64,000 nucleotides of DNA, from contig NC_133335.1 of assembly GCF_042186555.1 (NCBI RefSeq), forward strand, positions 175,485,419 to 175,549,418, written 5' to 3'. The position numbers and the translations under genes are program-made. The stretch is from Aquarana catesbeiana. Its lineage: Eukaryota; Chordata; Amphibia; Anura; Ranidae. The notes below the pieces were generated by a model. That model saw nothing but the letters and a program-made list of their open reading frames with translations. It made no database searches and was not told the DNA's origin. The stretch's first letter is position 1. Every line of letters starts with the position of its first letter. Shown piece after piece: positions 1-11,726 of the stretch.

Positions 1-839
1 ATTGTCTTTCTATTAACGTGCCTATAATGGTTTCAGCATAGAAAAAAATCCAAATGTATATGTATAGGCTATGATCAAGGCTTACCTACAGTTTGTTTGG
101 GAAGGCTAAAAGATATGGTGCAGCTCCCTCTGGTGAAACAGCGTCCGCTGACGGTGAGTGGCAGCTGTGTGTCTTTAAATAGTCACCCCCACCGGAAACA
201 CCGACAGTCCGAATGGGCTCGGCGTTTCTCGTTCCGACTGCAGGCTACTGCGCATGTGGCGAAAGGCGCCGCTGACGCAACGGCCACCCGCTAATGCGAA
301 CGCAGCGAGGCGGGGACGCAGAGAGACCCGCCGGCTACTACGCATATGCTGGACGGACTTGCTAGCGTGGCGATGCTCGGCCAATGCAGCAGCAGCAGAG
401 GCGGGGACTGGGAGGGAGCCTGAAGGCTCCCCGTGTCCCCGTCAATTGCCGCACATCCGGTCGGAGGAGAGGACCAGATGTGCGGCACTATGCAGTCGAG
501 TTTACTGGCCAAGATCCATGAAACCAGCCAGGCGACCACGACCAGGGGGGTGTGTCATGAGACCATGAATAGGAAGGGAGAAAAATTAAATGAGACAATT
601 TGCAAAAATGCATGGTATAAAACATTAACAAAATAACTATACTTATAAATTTTTTTTTTACATAGTATTTGACAAATATATTGGTATCCAGATTTGTGAC
701 TAAATAAAATGATAATAAGTTTGTAAGTTATAACAGTCATCTTTAAATGTTGAAAACTGGAGAAATGTCAATATCTAATCTGAGTATCTTTGAACTGGAC
801 ATTGTAGTGTTTTCAGTGTTTTGATATTTAAGGACCCCC
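1..839. other. Unassigned repeat-like DNA, no gene
   Basis: I see no credible gene. The first 560 bases are GC-rich with short overlapping reading frames that match no family I know; the rest is AT-rich. A strong hairpin lies at 447-487. Bases 547-600 resemble the LTR-like start at 1018 (both read T-G-T, then CATGAGACC or CAGAAACC, then ATGAAT), so this may be part of a degraded LTR element. Confidence 0.5.
447..487. repeat. Short perfect-stem hairpin
   Basis: TGCCGCACATC at 447-457 pairs with GATGTGCGGCA at the right end. GGTC/GACC extends the stem after one C-A mismatch, leaving a loop of about 9 purine-rich bases. The total stem is about 16 bp. It could be the core of a MITE or a transcribed hairpin; nothing else supports a function. 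Confidence 0.6.
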
Positions 840-959
840 ACCAATACAAGGGTTAGTCAGTTTGTCTCCCGGTTTTGGCAAGCCTTTTGTGCACAGTTGG
901 GAATTCAGCTTGCTTTCTCCTCTGCGTATCACCCACAGTCTAATGGGGCAGCAGAATGA
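840..959 (+). pseudogene. Ty3/gypsy integrase core remnant
   Basis: One frame from about 846 to the TGA at 957 reads the end of a retroviral-type integrase catalytic core. QFVSRFW is followed by LGIQLAFSSAYHPQSNGAAE, the conserved block just before and around the catalytic Glu of the Ty3/gypsy integrase family. About 35 residues survive out of roughly 400, and no protease, RT or RNase H is present nearby, so this is a 5'-truncated relic. A purine-rich tract at 991-1016 (GAGGGGGAGGGG) looks like the polypurine tract next to the 3' LTR. The family call is secure for so short a piece because the HPQSNG signature is distinctive; the subfamily is not determinable. Confidence 0.75.
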
Positions 960-1017
960 GCCAATCAGTCCTCAAGCTTGGTGGTCCTCTGAGGGGGAGG
1001 GGTCATTGAGGGGGTAC

Positions 1018-1310
1018 TGTTGTCAGAAACCATGAATCAGACTGAAACAGAAGTACAATTAAATCTCACTTGTATTAAACAAGTTATTAAAGTTTATTAA
1101 AGTTTATTAAAATAATAAAAAAAGGTAAACAGAGTAAACGTAGTCAAAACATAGCCAAAGTTCACGAACTGGAACGGATAGTCAGACAAGCCAAAACGTC
1201 AGGGAGCCAGAGATAAGCGTAGTAGTACAGCAAGCAGGATCTGGAGGCTCGCTTTTATTCACTGTACTCAATTTTGTTGTCAGCGGTTTAGACATTAATG
1301 GCTGTGTGTT
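1018..1310 (+). repeat. Possible 3' LTR of the gypsy remnant
   Basis: The sequence starts TGTTGTCAGAAACC directly after the polypurine-like tract, as expected of a gypsy LTR. A short imperfect direct repeat (TTATTAAAGTTTATTAAAG) lies at 1081-1110. The right boundary is not clear, and no second LTR copy is complete in the window, so this is an inference from position. Confidence 0.4.
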
Positions 1311-1318
1311 GAGTTATA

Positions 1319-2545
1319 TTGATGAAACTTCTTAATGAAGAATATCGCAAGCGTATAAATAATCTAGACAAAGATATGTATCTAGTTTACAATAAATTAC
1401 AGCACCTTAAAAATGCATCCAATTTTGAGGAACAGGAAGATAAAGTTAAAAATCATCTAGACACATTCTCTCATGATACTTTATTAGTTGGAGAGACAAA
1501 AGAGCTTTCCAAGAAGGGAAGTAATACAAATGCCACCAGGGCAACAGACCTAAAAATATCTTGAATGGACAAAAAGACTTTAGACAGAAGGGCCAACTAT
1601 ACAATTCTTCTTTCAACTCCTCTACAGCCTCTGCTCCACAGAATTCGCAGTATGGCAGAAGGTCACAAAAGACCAAACGCTCTCGTTCACAAGAAGATGG
1701 AACCCAAAAGACAGGCATAGTGGAATCTACACCAATACAACCTCCATCTATTCCTTCAACTCTCGGACTTGCTCCACACTTTGGTAAAGGTGACACTCGA
1801 GGTGGCTCTGCTGCTCGCCCTTATGGGCAATCTGGTGATGGCTCTAACATTTCTCTAGGCACGGGTGTTTCTCCTATACACGATTCTCTTGTTGGGAATA
1901 GATCCCAAGATGCGGATTTTCCCATACACGATCAAAGACACAACACTTAACCAGAAAAAAAATATAGACCAAACTAACTCTGATGAAGTAGATACTCTCA
2001 GTGTTATCAATTTTTCAGATTACCAATTATCGAAAGCTGAACTTTCCCTTCTTAGCAGAGGTCTCGGTTTCTGCCCTACTGCAGACTCCGATACCTTTGA
2101 TTTAATTAAAGATATTCAACTTTTTGCAAGAAAATTATTTTTCAAAAGCCTCTATACAAAAAACACCAAACCCAGAGAGTTGCCTGTTTCGGATTCTATG
2201 CAAACTGATGAGGCCCTTGACATCCTGATTAGCCTCTTGGAGGAATCAGATCCCTCAGAGTTAACTGACTTGGTGGATGTTCAAGCATCTCTGGTAGCTA
2301 TCTCTGTTATTAAAAATGAACCATCGACTGTTATACCAGGTTTCAAATCTAAATCTGACAAATTTCCCCCCTGTCTGAAAATGTGGCCTTGGCAACTTTT
2401 GTCAATCATGTCACCAATGATTTTTAAAAAATGCACAAACGCAAACGTGGTGGAAATCTCTCTTAGGAAGAGACTATTGCGCTACGCTCACTATGTGCAC
2501 AACACTCTCTTACAATCAAACAGGTTGATAAGGGGGGTAATATAG
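1319..2545 (+). pseudogene. PLE N-terminal region (broken)
   Basis: Three overlapping frames (1319-1564, 1561-1950, 1865-2545) together read the part of the polyprotein upstream of the RT. The first piece is Lys/Glu-rich and could form a coiled coil. The last contains LSKAELSLLSRGLGFCPT followed by FDLIKDIQLFARKLFF, a segment typical of the conserved region preceding the RT in vertebrate PLEs of the Neptune/Penelope type. Frame changes near 1560 and 1900 show at least two indels. The copy is inactive. No enzymatic role is assigned to this region from what can be seen. Confidence 0.7.
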
Positions 2546-2639
2546 TCATTATGTCTAACACACAATACAAAACAATGTGTCTTAAAATCGTAATATAAAA
2601 GAATATAAAAGAATTACAAAAAGTACAGTCAATAGGTTT

Positions 2640-3450
2640 TACGAGGCCTTTTATACACTTGTCGATGATGCTCTCTCACAGGGGCATCATTGACAAGGGT
2701 ATATGGGAATTCATTCGCACTAAGCACCCCATGATTCCAACGTTGTATTGTTTACCTAAAATCCATAAACAAACTCCCCTTCCTCCCGGTAGACCTATTA
2801 TCTCCAGTAGAGGAAGTATTAGTGATAAGTAAATATATTGATGCATTTCTTAGGAACATCCTGTCCCATATAAAAGACACCATACACTTTCTACAGATTC
2901 TCGAAAATGTCTATTTAAACCCTGACAGCTTATTAGTGGCCATTGATGTCGAAACACTGTATAGCTCTATCCCGCACCATCTTGGGTTAGCGGCTATACA
3001 GCATATATTGTCCCAGACACACAGAGATGATAAAAAATTCCATCAATTCATCATATCAGCCCTTGAATACATTTTAACACATAACACCTTTATTTTTGAT
3101 TGGTCCCACTACCTCCAGGTACAGAGTGTCACTCTGGGGACATCATGTGCCCCCTCTTACGCGAACCTGTACCTGGGGGGAGTGAGAGCATTCTCTTCTT
3201 GATGATGAGGCGCTATTACCTCTAACGAGCAATATTACAACATGGCATCGTTATATTGATGATGTTTTTATGATTTGGGAGGGCTTCATTGACGCTCCTA
3301 ATGCATTTATGTTGGCCATCAACAAAAATGCCTTTAATCTACATTTCACCATGTCGTACAGTGACACCATGATCACTTTTTTGGATGTCACTGTTCAAAA
3401 AAATGAAAATGGTGGTCTTTAGGCTCTAGTACTTTAGGCTCAAGAGAAAT
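2640..3450 (+). pseudogene. PLE reverse transcriptase domain (broken)
   Basis: The RT starts around 2690 with IIDKGIWEFI, then LPKIHK and PPGRPIISSRGS, which are RT motifs shared by PLEs and telomerase. The fingers/palm continue with LLVAIDVETLYSSIP (motif A) and VTLGTSCAPSYANLYLG (motif B). The catalytic YIDD (motif C) is at 3252-3263 and is followed by a frame reading MSYSDTMITFLDVTV. A stop at about 2828, a frameshift near 3190 and stops after 3418 destroy the frame. All catalytic motifs are still legible, which suggests moderate age. The enzyme would copy element RNA at a chromosomal break. Confidence 0.85.
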
Positions 3451-3469
3451 TGTTCTACGGATAAATCCT

Positions 3470-4260
3470 TCAAACTTGAGGCAGATGGTTTAAGAGATCG
3501 CCTGCTCTTACATGGCTATTCCCACACCTGCCTTAAAAAGGCATATAGGCTGGCTCGCAACAAATTGAGACCCGATCTACTCTTTCCAATAGACAAAACC
3601 ACAATATACTAGATTAATAACTAAATTCAATAACCAACATAAGAATATTAAAAATATTCTTACAAAACATTGGAAAATCTTACAGGCTGATCCCATTCTC
3701 TGCCAGCACATATCACCACACCCTAACATTACATTTTGCAAGGCTAGTTCGCTGAAAGACAAATTAGTACGTTCTGAATTTGTAGGAGAATTCAGAAAAG
3801 ATCTGTGTAAATGCCTTGGCACATTCACCTGTGGGGGATGTGCTATATGCCAGTATATGGATACAAGAACGCATATTGTTCTACCTAATGGTAGAGCATT
3901 CAAACCTCAGCACTATGCGAACTGCAAGACCCCTGGTGTAATTTACATGTTGCAATGCCAGTGTCATAGTTTTTACATTGGCAAAACGAAACTTGAGTTT
4001 CGCAAAAGGGCAGGGAGACATATAAAAAGCATAACTACAGCCAATCCAGACTTACCCCTTGGTGGACACGTGAGGGACCTACCCAATGGTAGAATCCAAA
4101 AAATTTCCTTTCCTAATCCTAAATAGGATTCATCCGAATGCGAGAGGTGGAGATTGGAATAAACTCCTTCTCCAAAGAGAATCTCGCTGGATTATGGAGT
4201 TAGATGCGACCAACACACCTGGCCTCAACAGTGTATTTGGTTATAGACCTCCACAGCAAA
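3470..4260 (+). pseudogene. PLE linker and GIY-YIG endonuclease domain (broken)
   Basis: After several stops the frame reopens. A zinc-binding-like linker, CLGTFTCGGCAICQYM (about 3812-3855), precedes the nuclease GVIYMLQCQCHSFYIGKTK (about 3934-3990), followed by a conserved Arg and the RAGRHIKSI helix. The two GIY and YIG strands and the downstream Arg/His are present, so the fold is recognisable. A frameshift after GGHVRDLPNG (about 4087) moves the end, GLNSVFGYRP, into another frame ending near 4250. In the family this domain nicks target DNA for target-primed reverse transcription. Confidence 0.85.
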
Positions 4261-5690
4261 TCCCCCCCCCCTTTTTTTTTCTTTTCATTTATTTCTTGGT
4301 TAGGTATAAATGGACAAATAGGTTTACTTTGGGTTATGCTGGTATTTGTGGACAGCATAATGTGAATACTCTATATTGACTTTGATCTTTATTATGACAG
4401 CTTTGCTGTCAGCACGTCTGTGTACTGGCATACACACAATAAAGTATTGGTATAGCCTGTTTATGCCGGCTCCCTGCGCAATACAATGGGTTTGCCTGCC
4501 TGATGTGAATCTTTTTTACTGTGTCACCACGTAGCCGTGCTGCCATCACGCCTAAGTATTGGCATTTACTTGCCAGCCTTATGGAGACGCCAGGGATGAC
4601 GCGATCTTTAACGGCGCCGACAATGACACTGCGCACGTGCATCAATACATACATGTCCTGGTCGCCTCATCGCCACCCACACCATCGTGCACATCACTAT
4701 AGACTGCTACTAGTTGAAACTAAACACACATCAGCTGTTGCTTTGGCTTTGCAGACAGACTTTTTACCTCTACAAATCCTTTTTGCTAAAATGTTTATTA
4801 TTATTGATGTTTGGTTACGAGAGGTTGGTTCCATATGTGGTCTGTGTTACCCCTGGCAAAACATATCAAGCATTGTTTCTGGTACGTGTTTTGCTTTTGA
4901 TTTTTTGTGTTATACATTTGATTAAACTCAATATATATATATACTGTATATGCCTATTCAGGATACCATCCTGTGGTTGCCTGACTATTTATTCAGCAGG
5001 TCTCAGTAGATATATTAGAGTACTAGCTATTCTAACATCATGATCTCCTAAATTGTAGATATGACATATGGGATACAAGACTCTTTAGATACGAATGGTT
5101 TTCTGACTAAATTTTTAGTTTGCATATGATTGATTAGCCTTTTTTCATTAATTTGTGCTATTTATTATTGTTATTATTATAATCAGACAAAGTATACAAT
5201 TGAGTTGAATACAGATTTAAGACATTTCATTGATTATATATATTTTTTATGTTTATTTCTTTGTCCAACAGATATCACTACATGCTATTTCGAAAATCTT
5301 ATGGTAGTGTTTTAGCGTTTAATAAACAATACAGCTGGTGCTGATTACCTACCGATAGAATATACTTGAACTAAGCACTGTCACATTTTGCTTCATCCCA
5401 GGGGATTGCCTGAATTTTCTGCTTGGACCCCTTTTTCTCCCCCGTCTATTCCATTTAGACATCCAGCAGTAAATAAATTTTTCTTTAGCATCAGGTTATA
5501 TTTGTCTTTTGGTTTTTGTTTTGTTTATTTTCTGTGGTTGGTGTTTGGATCATGTTCGGGTGGGCTATGTATGTGTTGGTTTGCCTTTCCGCCCTTAACG
5601 ATGCTCATAACATGCCCCTGTTTCTATGTGTCCCAACGCTAACATATGTGTTTTTTTTATTAGCTGTACACTGATCTTCATGTGTAATAA
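4260..5690 (+). other. PLE 3' region, AT-rich, no gene
   Basis: It begins with a C10-T9 run directly after the endonuclease. The stretch is AT-rich with stop codons in every frame and a short TA repeat at 4931-4950. I see no other element in it. It is probably the element's 3' untranslated region or terminal repeat, because the hammerhead-like core follows at its end. Confidence 0.5.
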
Positions 5691-5691
5691 G

Positions 5692-5725
5692 CCCCTGGGG
5701 AAAGGACAAGTTCCTGAAACGCGTC
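5692..5725 (+). ncRNA. Degenerate hammerhead ribozyme-like core
   Basis: CTGGGGA (5695-5701) stands where a hammerhead has CTGANGA. A short stem AGGA/TCCT follows, and then GAAAC (5716-5720) and GCGTCGGG. One core base differs (G for the conserved A), so cleavage activity is doubtful. Hammerhead motifs are known in the terminal repeats of PLEs, and this one lies downstream of a PLE on the same strand. Confidence 0.55.
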
Positions 5726-5740
5726 GGGCTCAATTCTCAA

Positions 5741-6508
5741 ACGCAGGAGATTGTATCAGTGTCAGTTTGTATCTTTATGTCTTATCAAATATATTGTTCT
5801 TAACCAGTCATGTGTATTGTTGCACATGCACCGACTTCTTAATACAAAAATATTTAATAAAATACGTTTATATATATATTGGTTTTGTATTTACATTTAG
5901 TTGCCCTTAAAATCGCAACCTTCATTTGGGGGACTTTTTCTTTACGTTTGACTTATATTGAGGGGACAGAAAATTTACACTGTTATACAAGCTGTACACT
6001 CACTACTTTACATTGTAGCAAGGTGTCATTTCTTTAGTGTTGTCACATGAAAATATATAATAAAATATTTACAAAAATGTGAGGGGTCAAAATAGACATT
6101 GCAGTGTATTATGTAAGAGACAAGAACCAGAATTATTGCACAGATACACGGCACATCATGTAAGAGGTTTTGCTAGACTGTAGTGAAAAAAGGAAATATT
6201 AGGCCATTTTTTTAATTACTATGTATTATGTCAGAGGTGAGCCAGAAAGATTGCACAAGCATGCTGTACATAAAGTGAGAGTTTTAACTATGCTCCAATG
6301 GAAGAGGGGTAGATGAGGTAGGTTTCATCATTAAATAGACTTTAAAGAATATTCCTTATGAGACAAAGCCCAGAAATATTGTACAGACTCTATAGTCAGC
6401 TACTAGACTGTTGAGGTAGTAGCATTTTGAAAGGGACACACATCAGTCAGCTTATATTGTGCAGACTACATACGCACCATTTCAGCAACACCTTAAAATT
6501 GATGCACT
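5741..6508. other. Old degenerate repeats, no gene
   Basis: Several lines share a weak pattern: CCAGAA-TATTGCACAG at about 6130, 6245 and 6370, and TATTGTGCAGAC at about 6455. The spacing of roughly 90-125 bases suggests a very old tandem array. Short reading frames here match nothing. Confidence 0.4.
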
Positions 6509-6851
6509 GGGGTTGATTTACTAAAACTGGAGAGCGTAAAATCTGGTACAGCTCTGCATAAAAACCATCAGCTTCCACTTTTTTTGTCAAAACTTTATTG
6601 AACAAGGTAAAGTTAGAAGCTAAAGAGTCCTTCGTGGACATTACAGTTTTTCTATTTTTATTTTTTGTTTTTTTTTGCTCTGTGTCATTTGGGACCTAGC
6701 TGAATCGTTAGCCCTGGTGTTGCTTAACCTGTTCTTTTACACCAAAGACTGCCTACCATTTCCTGTCTTGCTCGACATTCTATTGGTTATCTAAAGTATA
6801 TTTACTATATCACTTACACACCTGCCTTGGTTACATATGCCTTAATGTTGT

Positions 6852-9800
6852 ATGGCTAAGCAAATAGTTCTTACTAGTTGGAATGTTAGAGGTCTGGGAG
6901 ACAGGGTGAAATGTCTAGCGGTACTTCATATGCTTAAACGCATGGGTTCATCTGTGGTGTGTCTTCAGGAGACGCATATCGCACCTGGGCAAGAGTCTCC
7001 ATTCTCCGTCAAATTATTTGGTGCCCAGTTTCACTCTGTCTTCTCGTCCTATGCGAGGGAAGTCAGTGTATTGATAGGAAAGGATGTCCCTTTTACACAT
7101 ACAGTATCACTTATTGACCCTCACGGGCGTTACGTATTTTTGGTATGCTCAATAGATGGTTTACACTGTATTATTGGGAGTATATATATACCGCCCCCCT
7201 TCTCGGTGGAAGCTGTTAAGACCTTGGCTACCTTTCTGTCACAACACCCGGGGATTCCAGCACTTATTGTGGGTGATTTTAACAACTACTTAGATACAGA
7301 TCTTGACAAGCTCCCAACAAAAGCCCCTCAGAGTAGGATAAATGGTGGGCAGACAGCCTTTGCTCGTCTTGTTTTGGAGTTGGGATTGAGGGATGTTTGG
7401 AGGACGAGCCATCCACAAGTTAAACGCTACTCTTGTTATTCTGCCACACATAAAGGTCTCTCCAGAATTGATCTCGGTCTTGGCAATGATATGATGCTAC
7501 CACTAGTAACTTCCTCAAAATACGAGGCGAGAACTTTATCTGATCACTCTCCCCTGTGCATAGAGATATGTACATCTGGCATATCCAAGAAGGTTTGCTG
7601 GAAACTTAATCCATTCTGGTTGTCACTATTTCCTAACCCTGATCCTATCCAGGAAAACCTGAACACATTTATTCGGTTTAACAAACCTACGGCTAGCCCT
7701 GGTGTCTTTTGGGATACCTTAAAAGCATTCCTAAGAGGTCAATTTATTAAATCTATTAGTTCCATTAAGACCGGGACCAAGGCTTGGGAGCAATCTGTTC
7801 TGGGCAAGGTGCAGAGGGCTGAGTCGGCTTTTGTTGACTCCCCCTCGGATCTCACCGAGAAAACTTTTCTTGAGGCTCAACACATGGCCAAGCATTTGGT
7901 ATTGACAAAAGCAGAAAATAAAAGGTTCTTCCTTCAACAGAAATACTTTGAGGAAGGGGAAACCACAGGCCATATGCTTGCTATGATGGTACGATCACAA
8001 AAGGGTTCATCCCATATAGGAGCTATTACTAACTCTGCGGGGATATTGGTCTCCTCTCATACAGACATACTATCCACGTTTAGAGATTTCTATGCTGATG
8101 TGCACTCCTCTAAGGTCACGCCCTCTGTGGCAGAAATTAATTCTTTCTTGGAACAATGCCAATTACCACGGCTTCCGGCCCAAGACATAGAGCAACTGAA
8201 TGCTCCCCTTGTGGCTGAAGAGCTGCTGGAGGCGTGGGCGCTTTCCTCTCCTGGCAAGTCTCCGGGTTCGGATGGCTTGCCGGTGGCGGTATATAAGCGA
8301 TACTCTGAAACGTTGTTGCTGCACTTGAGGGAGGTGTTTGAAGATGCTAAAAAATCAGGAAGCCTACCCCAATCCATGAATGAAGAAATTATTGTCCTTC
8401 TCCTTAAACCTGGTAAAGAGGCCCATTCCCCAGACTCTTATAGACCCATATCGCTATTAACAACTGATGTAAAACTTCTTGCAAGGGTGTTGGCCACTAG
8501 ATTAGCCAAAGTTATTCATAAGGTGGTCCATGGGGACCAATCAGCCCTTAAGATCAGACGACTTTTTCTTAACCTTCAGATACCTGTCGATAATCCAGGC
8601 AGGAGAGCTATTCTATCACTAGATGCCGCTATGGCCTTTTAGTGTTGAATGGCCATATCTATGGGAAGTTCTGAAGTGCTTTGGCCTAGGGGACAACTTC
8701 ATTCAATGGGTAAAAAACTGCTGTATGCCGCCCCCACGGCTAGGATCCGCGTAAATGGTGATCTTTCAGATTCATTTCCCCTTTTCAGGGGTACGAGGCA
8801 GGGGTGTCCACTTTCACCCCTGTTATTTGCGCTAGCCCTTGAACCACTGGTGGCTACGGTTAGATCCTCACAGTCCATTGTGGGTTTTGTCAGAGGACCA
8901 TTTTCCAATAAGATCTCCCTTTACGCGGATGACACTCTGCTCTACCTTGGGGGCGTAGATGCCTCCCTCACGAATGTGATGCAAATAATACAGCAGTTAT
9001 CAGGATTCTCTATTAATTGGAGTAAATCGGTCATTCTTCCGGTGGATGACCCATCAATCACCTTACCGGCTAGTGCTGAACCCCTTAAAGTAGTCTCCTC
9101 ATTTAAATATTTGGGAGTGCAGGTGTCGGCTGACCCAAAGAAATATTTAGAGGATAACTTAGTACCCATTTTTAAAAGACTCCAAAGGACGTGCAATACT
9201 TGGTGTAAACTCCCATTGTCAGTAATTGGCAGAATAAATTTAATCAAGATGGTCTGGGGACCCCAACTATTGTACATCATGCACAACTCTTCGCAATGGA
9301 TACCCCGCAGATGGTTTAACCGTATAGATACATTGTTTAGATCCTTGATATGGAGAAAGAAAGTTGCCAGAATAAGTCTTTCCACTCTGCAGTATGGTAA
9401 AGACCGGGGAGGAGCCGCAGTCCCTAACCCTAAATTATATTTCTATGCTTCTCAACTGCAACATTTAAGTGGTTTTGGGTTGTTGGGCGATTCTGACTCG
9501 GTCGAAAGCATGCTGCAGATTGGAAAGCTCACTACATCTGTGCTAGCGAGTTTGGAGGCGGGGTTACCACATTTGCCGCAAGCAGCGCCCACTGTCATTC
9601 TTTTGAAAAAACTATGGTTCACAGTCAAATCTAGTCTGAAAATCCTGGGTTTTTTGGCAGATACTCCACTGTGGGACAATACGAATTTAACAGAAGTATA
9701 CAGGTTAGACGGTTTCCAACTTTGTAAGCTGGCCGGAATTCATAACATATCTCAATTATTTAATCAGAATGTATTAAAAACCTTTATAGAATTGCAGACA

Positions 9801-10238
9801 GAATTTAAACTTCCCAGGCATCAATTTTACCGATACCTTCAGATACGACATGCTCTCCAGACCCAGGGCCAGACATCTGTACTCTCACTGGTTACCCACC
9901 CCCTGATAAATGACATTTTCTTTGGGCAGGAAAAAAAGGGCCTAATTTCTCATATTTACTCCTACTTGTTATTGGCCATACAAGACACCACAGCTCTACC
10001 GAGTAGGCAAGGCTGGATAGCGGACCTAGGGGAAGTAAATGACGACACATGGGACATATGCCATCAGGCAGGGCCGGTAACCTCCATTTCACAATCACAT
10101 AGACTATCTCATTTATTTTTGTTGCATAGGGCTTACCGCACGCCAATACAACTATATCGTTGGGGTAGAAGAGACTCTTCCCTTCCCAAACGTTGTGGAG
10201 AGGAGGGGTCACCCCTGGACTGGCACCTCCACAACTGA
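6852..10238 (+). pseudogene. L1-type ORF2 (endonuclease + reverse transcriptase), frameshifted
   Basis: The frame opens with an apurinic-type endonuclease: LTSWNVRGLG, CLQETH, IVGDFNNYLD, and SDHSP near residue 230. The RT follows, with SYRPISLL, a broken motif A (LSLDAAMAF then stop at 8640-8642), RGTRQGCPLSPLLFALAL (motif B) and YADD (motif C, about 8923). The C-terminal half reads through PLWDNTNL and LLHRAYRTP, typical of L1-like ORF2 tails. The frame changes around 8642-8720, where an in-frame stop and small indels separate the two long frames of 596 and 529 codons. The final Cys-His knuckle is lost in a frameshift near 10180. The protein would nick DNA and prime cDNA synthesis, but this copy is inactive. 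Confidence 0.9.
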
Positions 10239-10682
10239 TTATGCATAAAGTGCTAGAGGTATAGAATGTATTGTTCAACAGGTGTGAGGTGGAAATCTTC
10301 TTTTTCTATTTTCTATATATCTTGATGTGACAGGATAGAGGGTGTATTCATATTTGGTCCCAATGAAATTGTACCTATTTGTTTGAGTAAACCATGAGCA
10401 AAGTTGTTGGTTCGATGGCCAGTTGGTCATCTGTTTGCGGTGTTGGGTTGGAGAGTCTTGTCTCTCTTGCACAACACGGTTATTCTTTTCTATATTTGTA
10501 CAAAAATCTTTTTTGATGCCACTGTTGTAATGATTTCTATTTGCACAATGCACACTTGGCCATGATAACATTTATGTTTTCTGATATTACAATTTATACT
10601 GTGTCATTTTTAACAATTTGATGCATGATATATATTGTGTCTCTTGTAGCTCAATAAACGAATTTTCTGATTTAAAAAAAAA
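10239..10682 (+). other. L1 3' UTR, polyadenylation signal and A-tail
   Basis: There is no coding frame. CTCAATAAACG at about 10649 is a polyadenylation signal, followed within about 20 bases by the A-rich tail and then the target duplication. Confidence 0.7.
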
Positions 10683-10759
10683 AAAGTTAGAAGCTGATTG
10701 GCTACCATGCACAGCTTCACCATATTTTGCACGCTCCAGTTTTAGTACATCAACCCTAA

Positions 10760-11726
10760 TGCATGCAATTGTTCAGGCCAAATATACACAAAAGAATGTA
10801 TTTTTATCACTATAAAAAAGAAGAAATATTGTAAACACTGCATAGGTATAATTACTACAGTTTCTTGTAGGCCTCATTGCCTAGCACATTCCCGTTTAGC
10901 GTTGGAGGTCAAAAAGCAAGATAAAGTTTATATGCTTTAATTAAAACATAATTAACAGGCAGCAGACAGCAGACAGTATACTTAATATTTATACATTTTT
11001 TTTATACATCTCAATGCCTAAACCAGATACTTATTAGCTTTGTAGGACCATAAACACATTTCTTGATAAAACTGCCTAGTTTGCTCAGGCAGGATGTGAA
11101 AGGCGTTATTTTATCTCTGATACATTTTAGGTCTGTGGCAAAAATGTGAATATTATAACTGGTTATTATTTTACTTTTTTACCTTATTTTGGCATTTGTG
11201 GGCTGCCTTTCTATGCCCTTATCTACTGCCATTTACTCCTGTCTGTATGCTAAACTTATAAATAAAGAATAAAAAAAAAAAAAAAAAAAAAAAGGAAACT
11301 ACCCAGTCTTTCATAGGCTTTATTGTTTAAACCACATGACTATTTAGCTTTGGAAGAACAAAATAAATGCACAGTTTATGTATTTTATTGCAATAGAATT
11401 TGCTACACACAGCATACATATTTCTACAATCTCTTGCAGACATCATTGACTAAATCACATCCCCGTTGAGCTGTGGACAGCACCCAAATTTTTGGGAGCC
11501 TCATTTGATAAAAAAGACTTTTTTCATGCAGCTTTTGAGGACAAAACAGAAAAGCGTTTTTTTCTCTGTTGAAATTATGGACTATTGTACATACTGCATA
11601 GGGAGAATTTTGAAAATGACAGATCACATCAAGTTTTGCAGCTCAACAATATTTCAGTAACTTCATAGACAATATTCAAGCACACGTGGAAAAAGGAGAG
11701 AAACCACTATTTTAATTAAAAGCAAA
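10760..11726. other. Degenerate repeats and a retroposed A-tail
   Basis: Lines at about 10871, 11012, 11315 and 11442 share a weak pattern (CATTGCCTA-ACCACAT, then TTAGCTTTGGAGGAC), suggesting an ancient tandem array related to the AT-rich DNA left of the L1. AATAAAGAATAAA and a 24-base A run at about 11253-11293 look like the 3' end of a retroposed copy; its body is not recognisable. No gene is present. Confidence 0.45.

Larger units (their letters stand above)
1319..5740 (+). mobile_element. Degenerate Penelope-like retroelement with GIY-YIG endonuclease
   Basis: This is a plus-strand Penelope-like element (PLE). In order I see an N-terminal conserved region, a reverse transcriptase with LPKIHK, PPGRPIISS and YIDD motifs, a Cys-rich linker (TCGGCAIC), and a GIY-YIG nuclease (GVIYML, FYIGK). 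That RT-linker-EN order is specific to endonuclease-positive PLEs. The reading frame is broken repeatedly, so the copy is dead. A long AT-rich 3' part (4260-5690) carries a hammerhead-like core at 5692-5725, in keeping with the hammerhead motifs known in PLE terminal repeats. The outer limits are approximate. Confidence 0.8.
6622..10682 (+). mobile_element. L1-clade LINE, 5'-truncated copy
   Basis: The copy is about 4.06 kb. It has a short leader, a decayed ORF2, a 3' UTR, an AATAAA at about 10652 and an A-tail ending at 10682. The 13-bp AAAGTTAGAAGCT flanks it at 6609-6621 and 10683-10695, a target-site duplication expected from target-primed reverse transcription. ORF1 is absent, so the copy is 5'-truncated. 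Confidence 0.9.
6509..10755. mobile_element. Palindromic MITE split by an L1 insertion
   Basis: The left part (6509-6621) starts GGGGTTGATTTACTAAAACT. The right part (10696-10755) ends with the inverted complement, AGTTTTAGTACATCAACCC. Joined without the L1 and one target copy, the two parts make a small palindrome of roughly 170 bp, a non-autonomous DNA element. It has no coding capacity. Confidence 0.8.
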
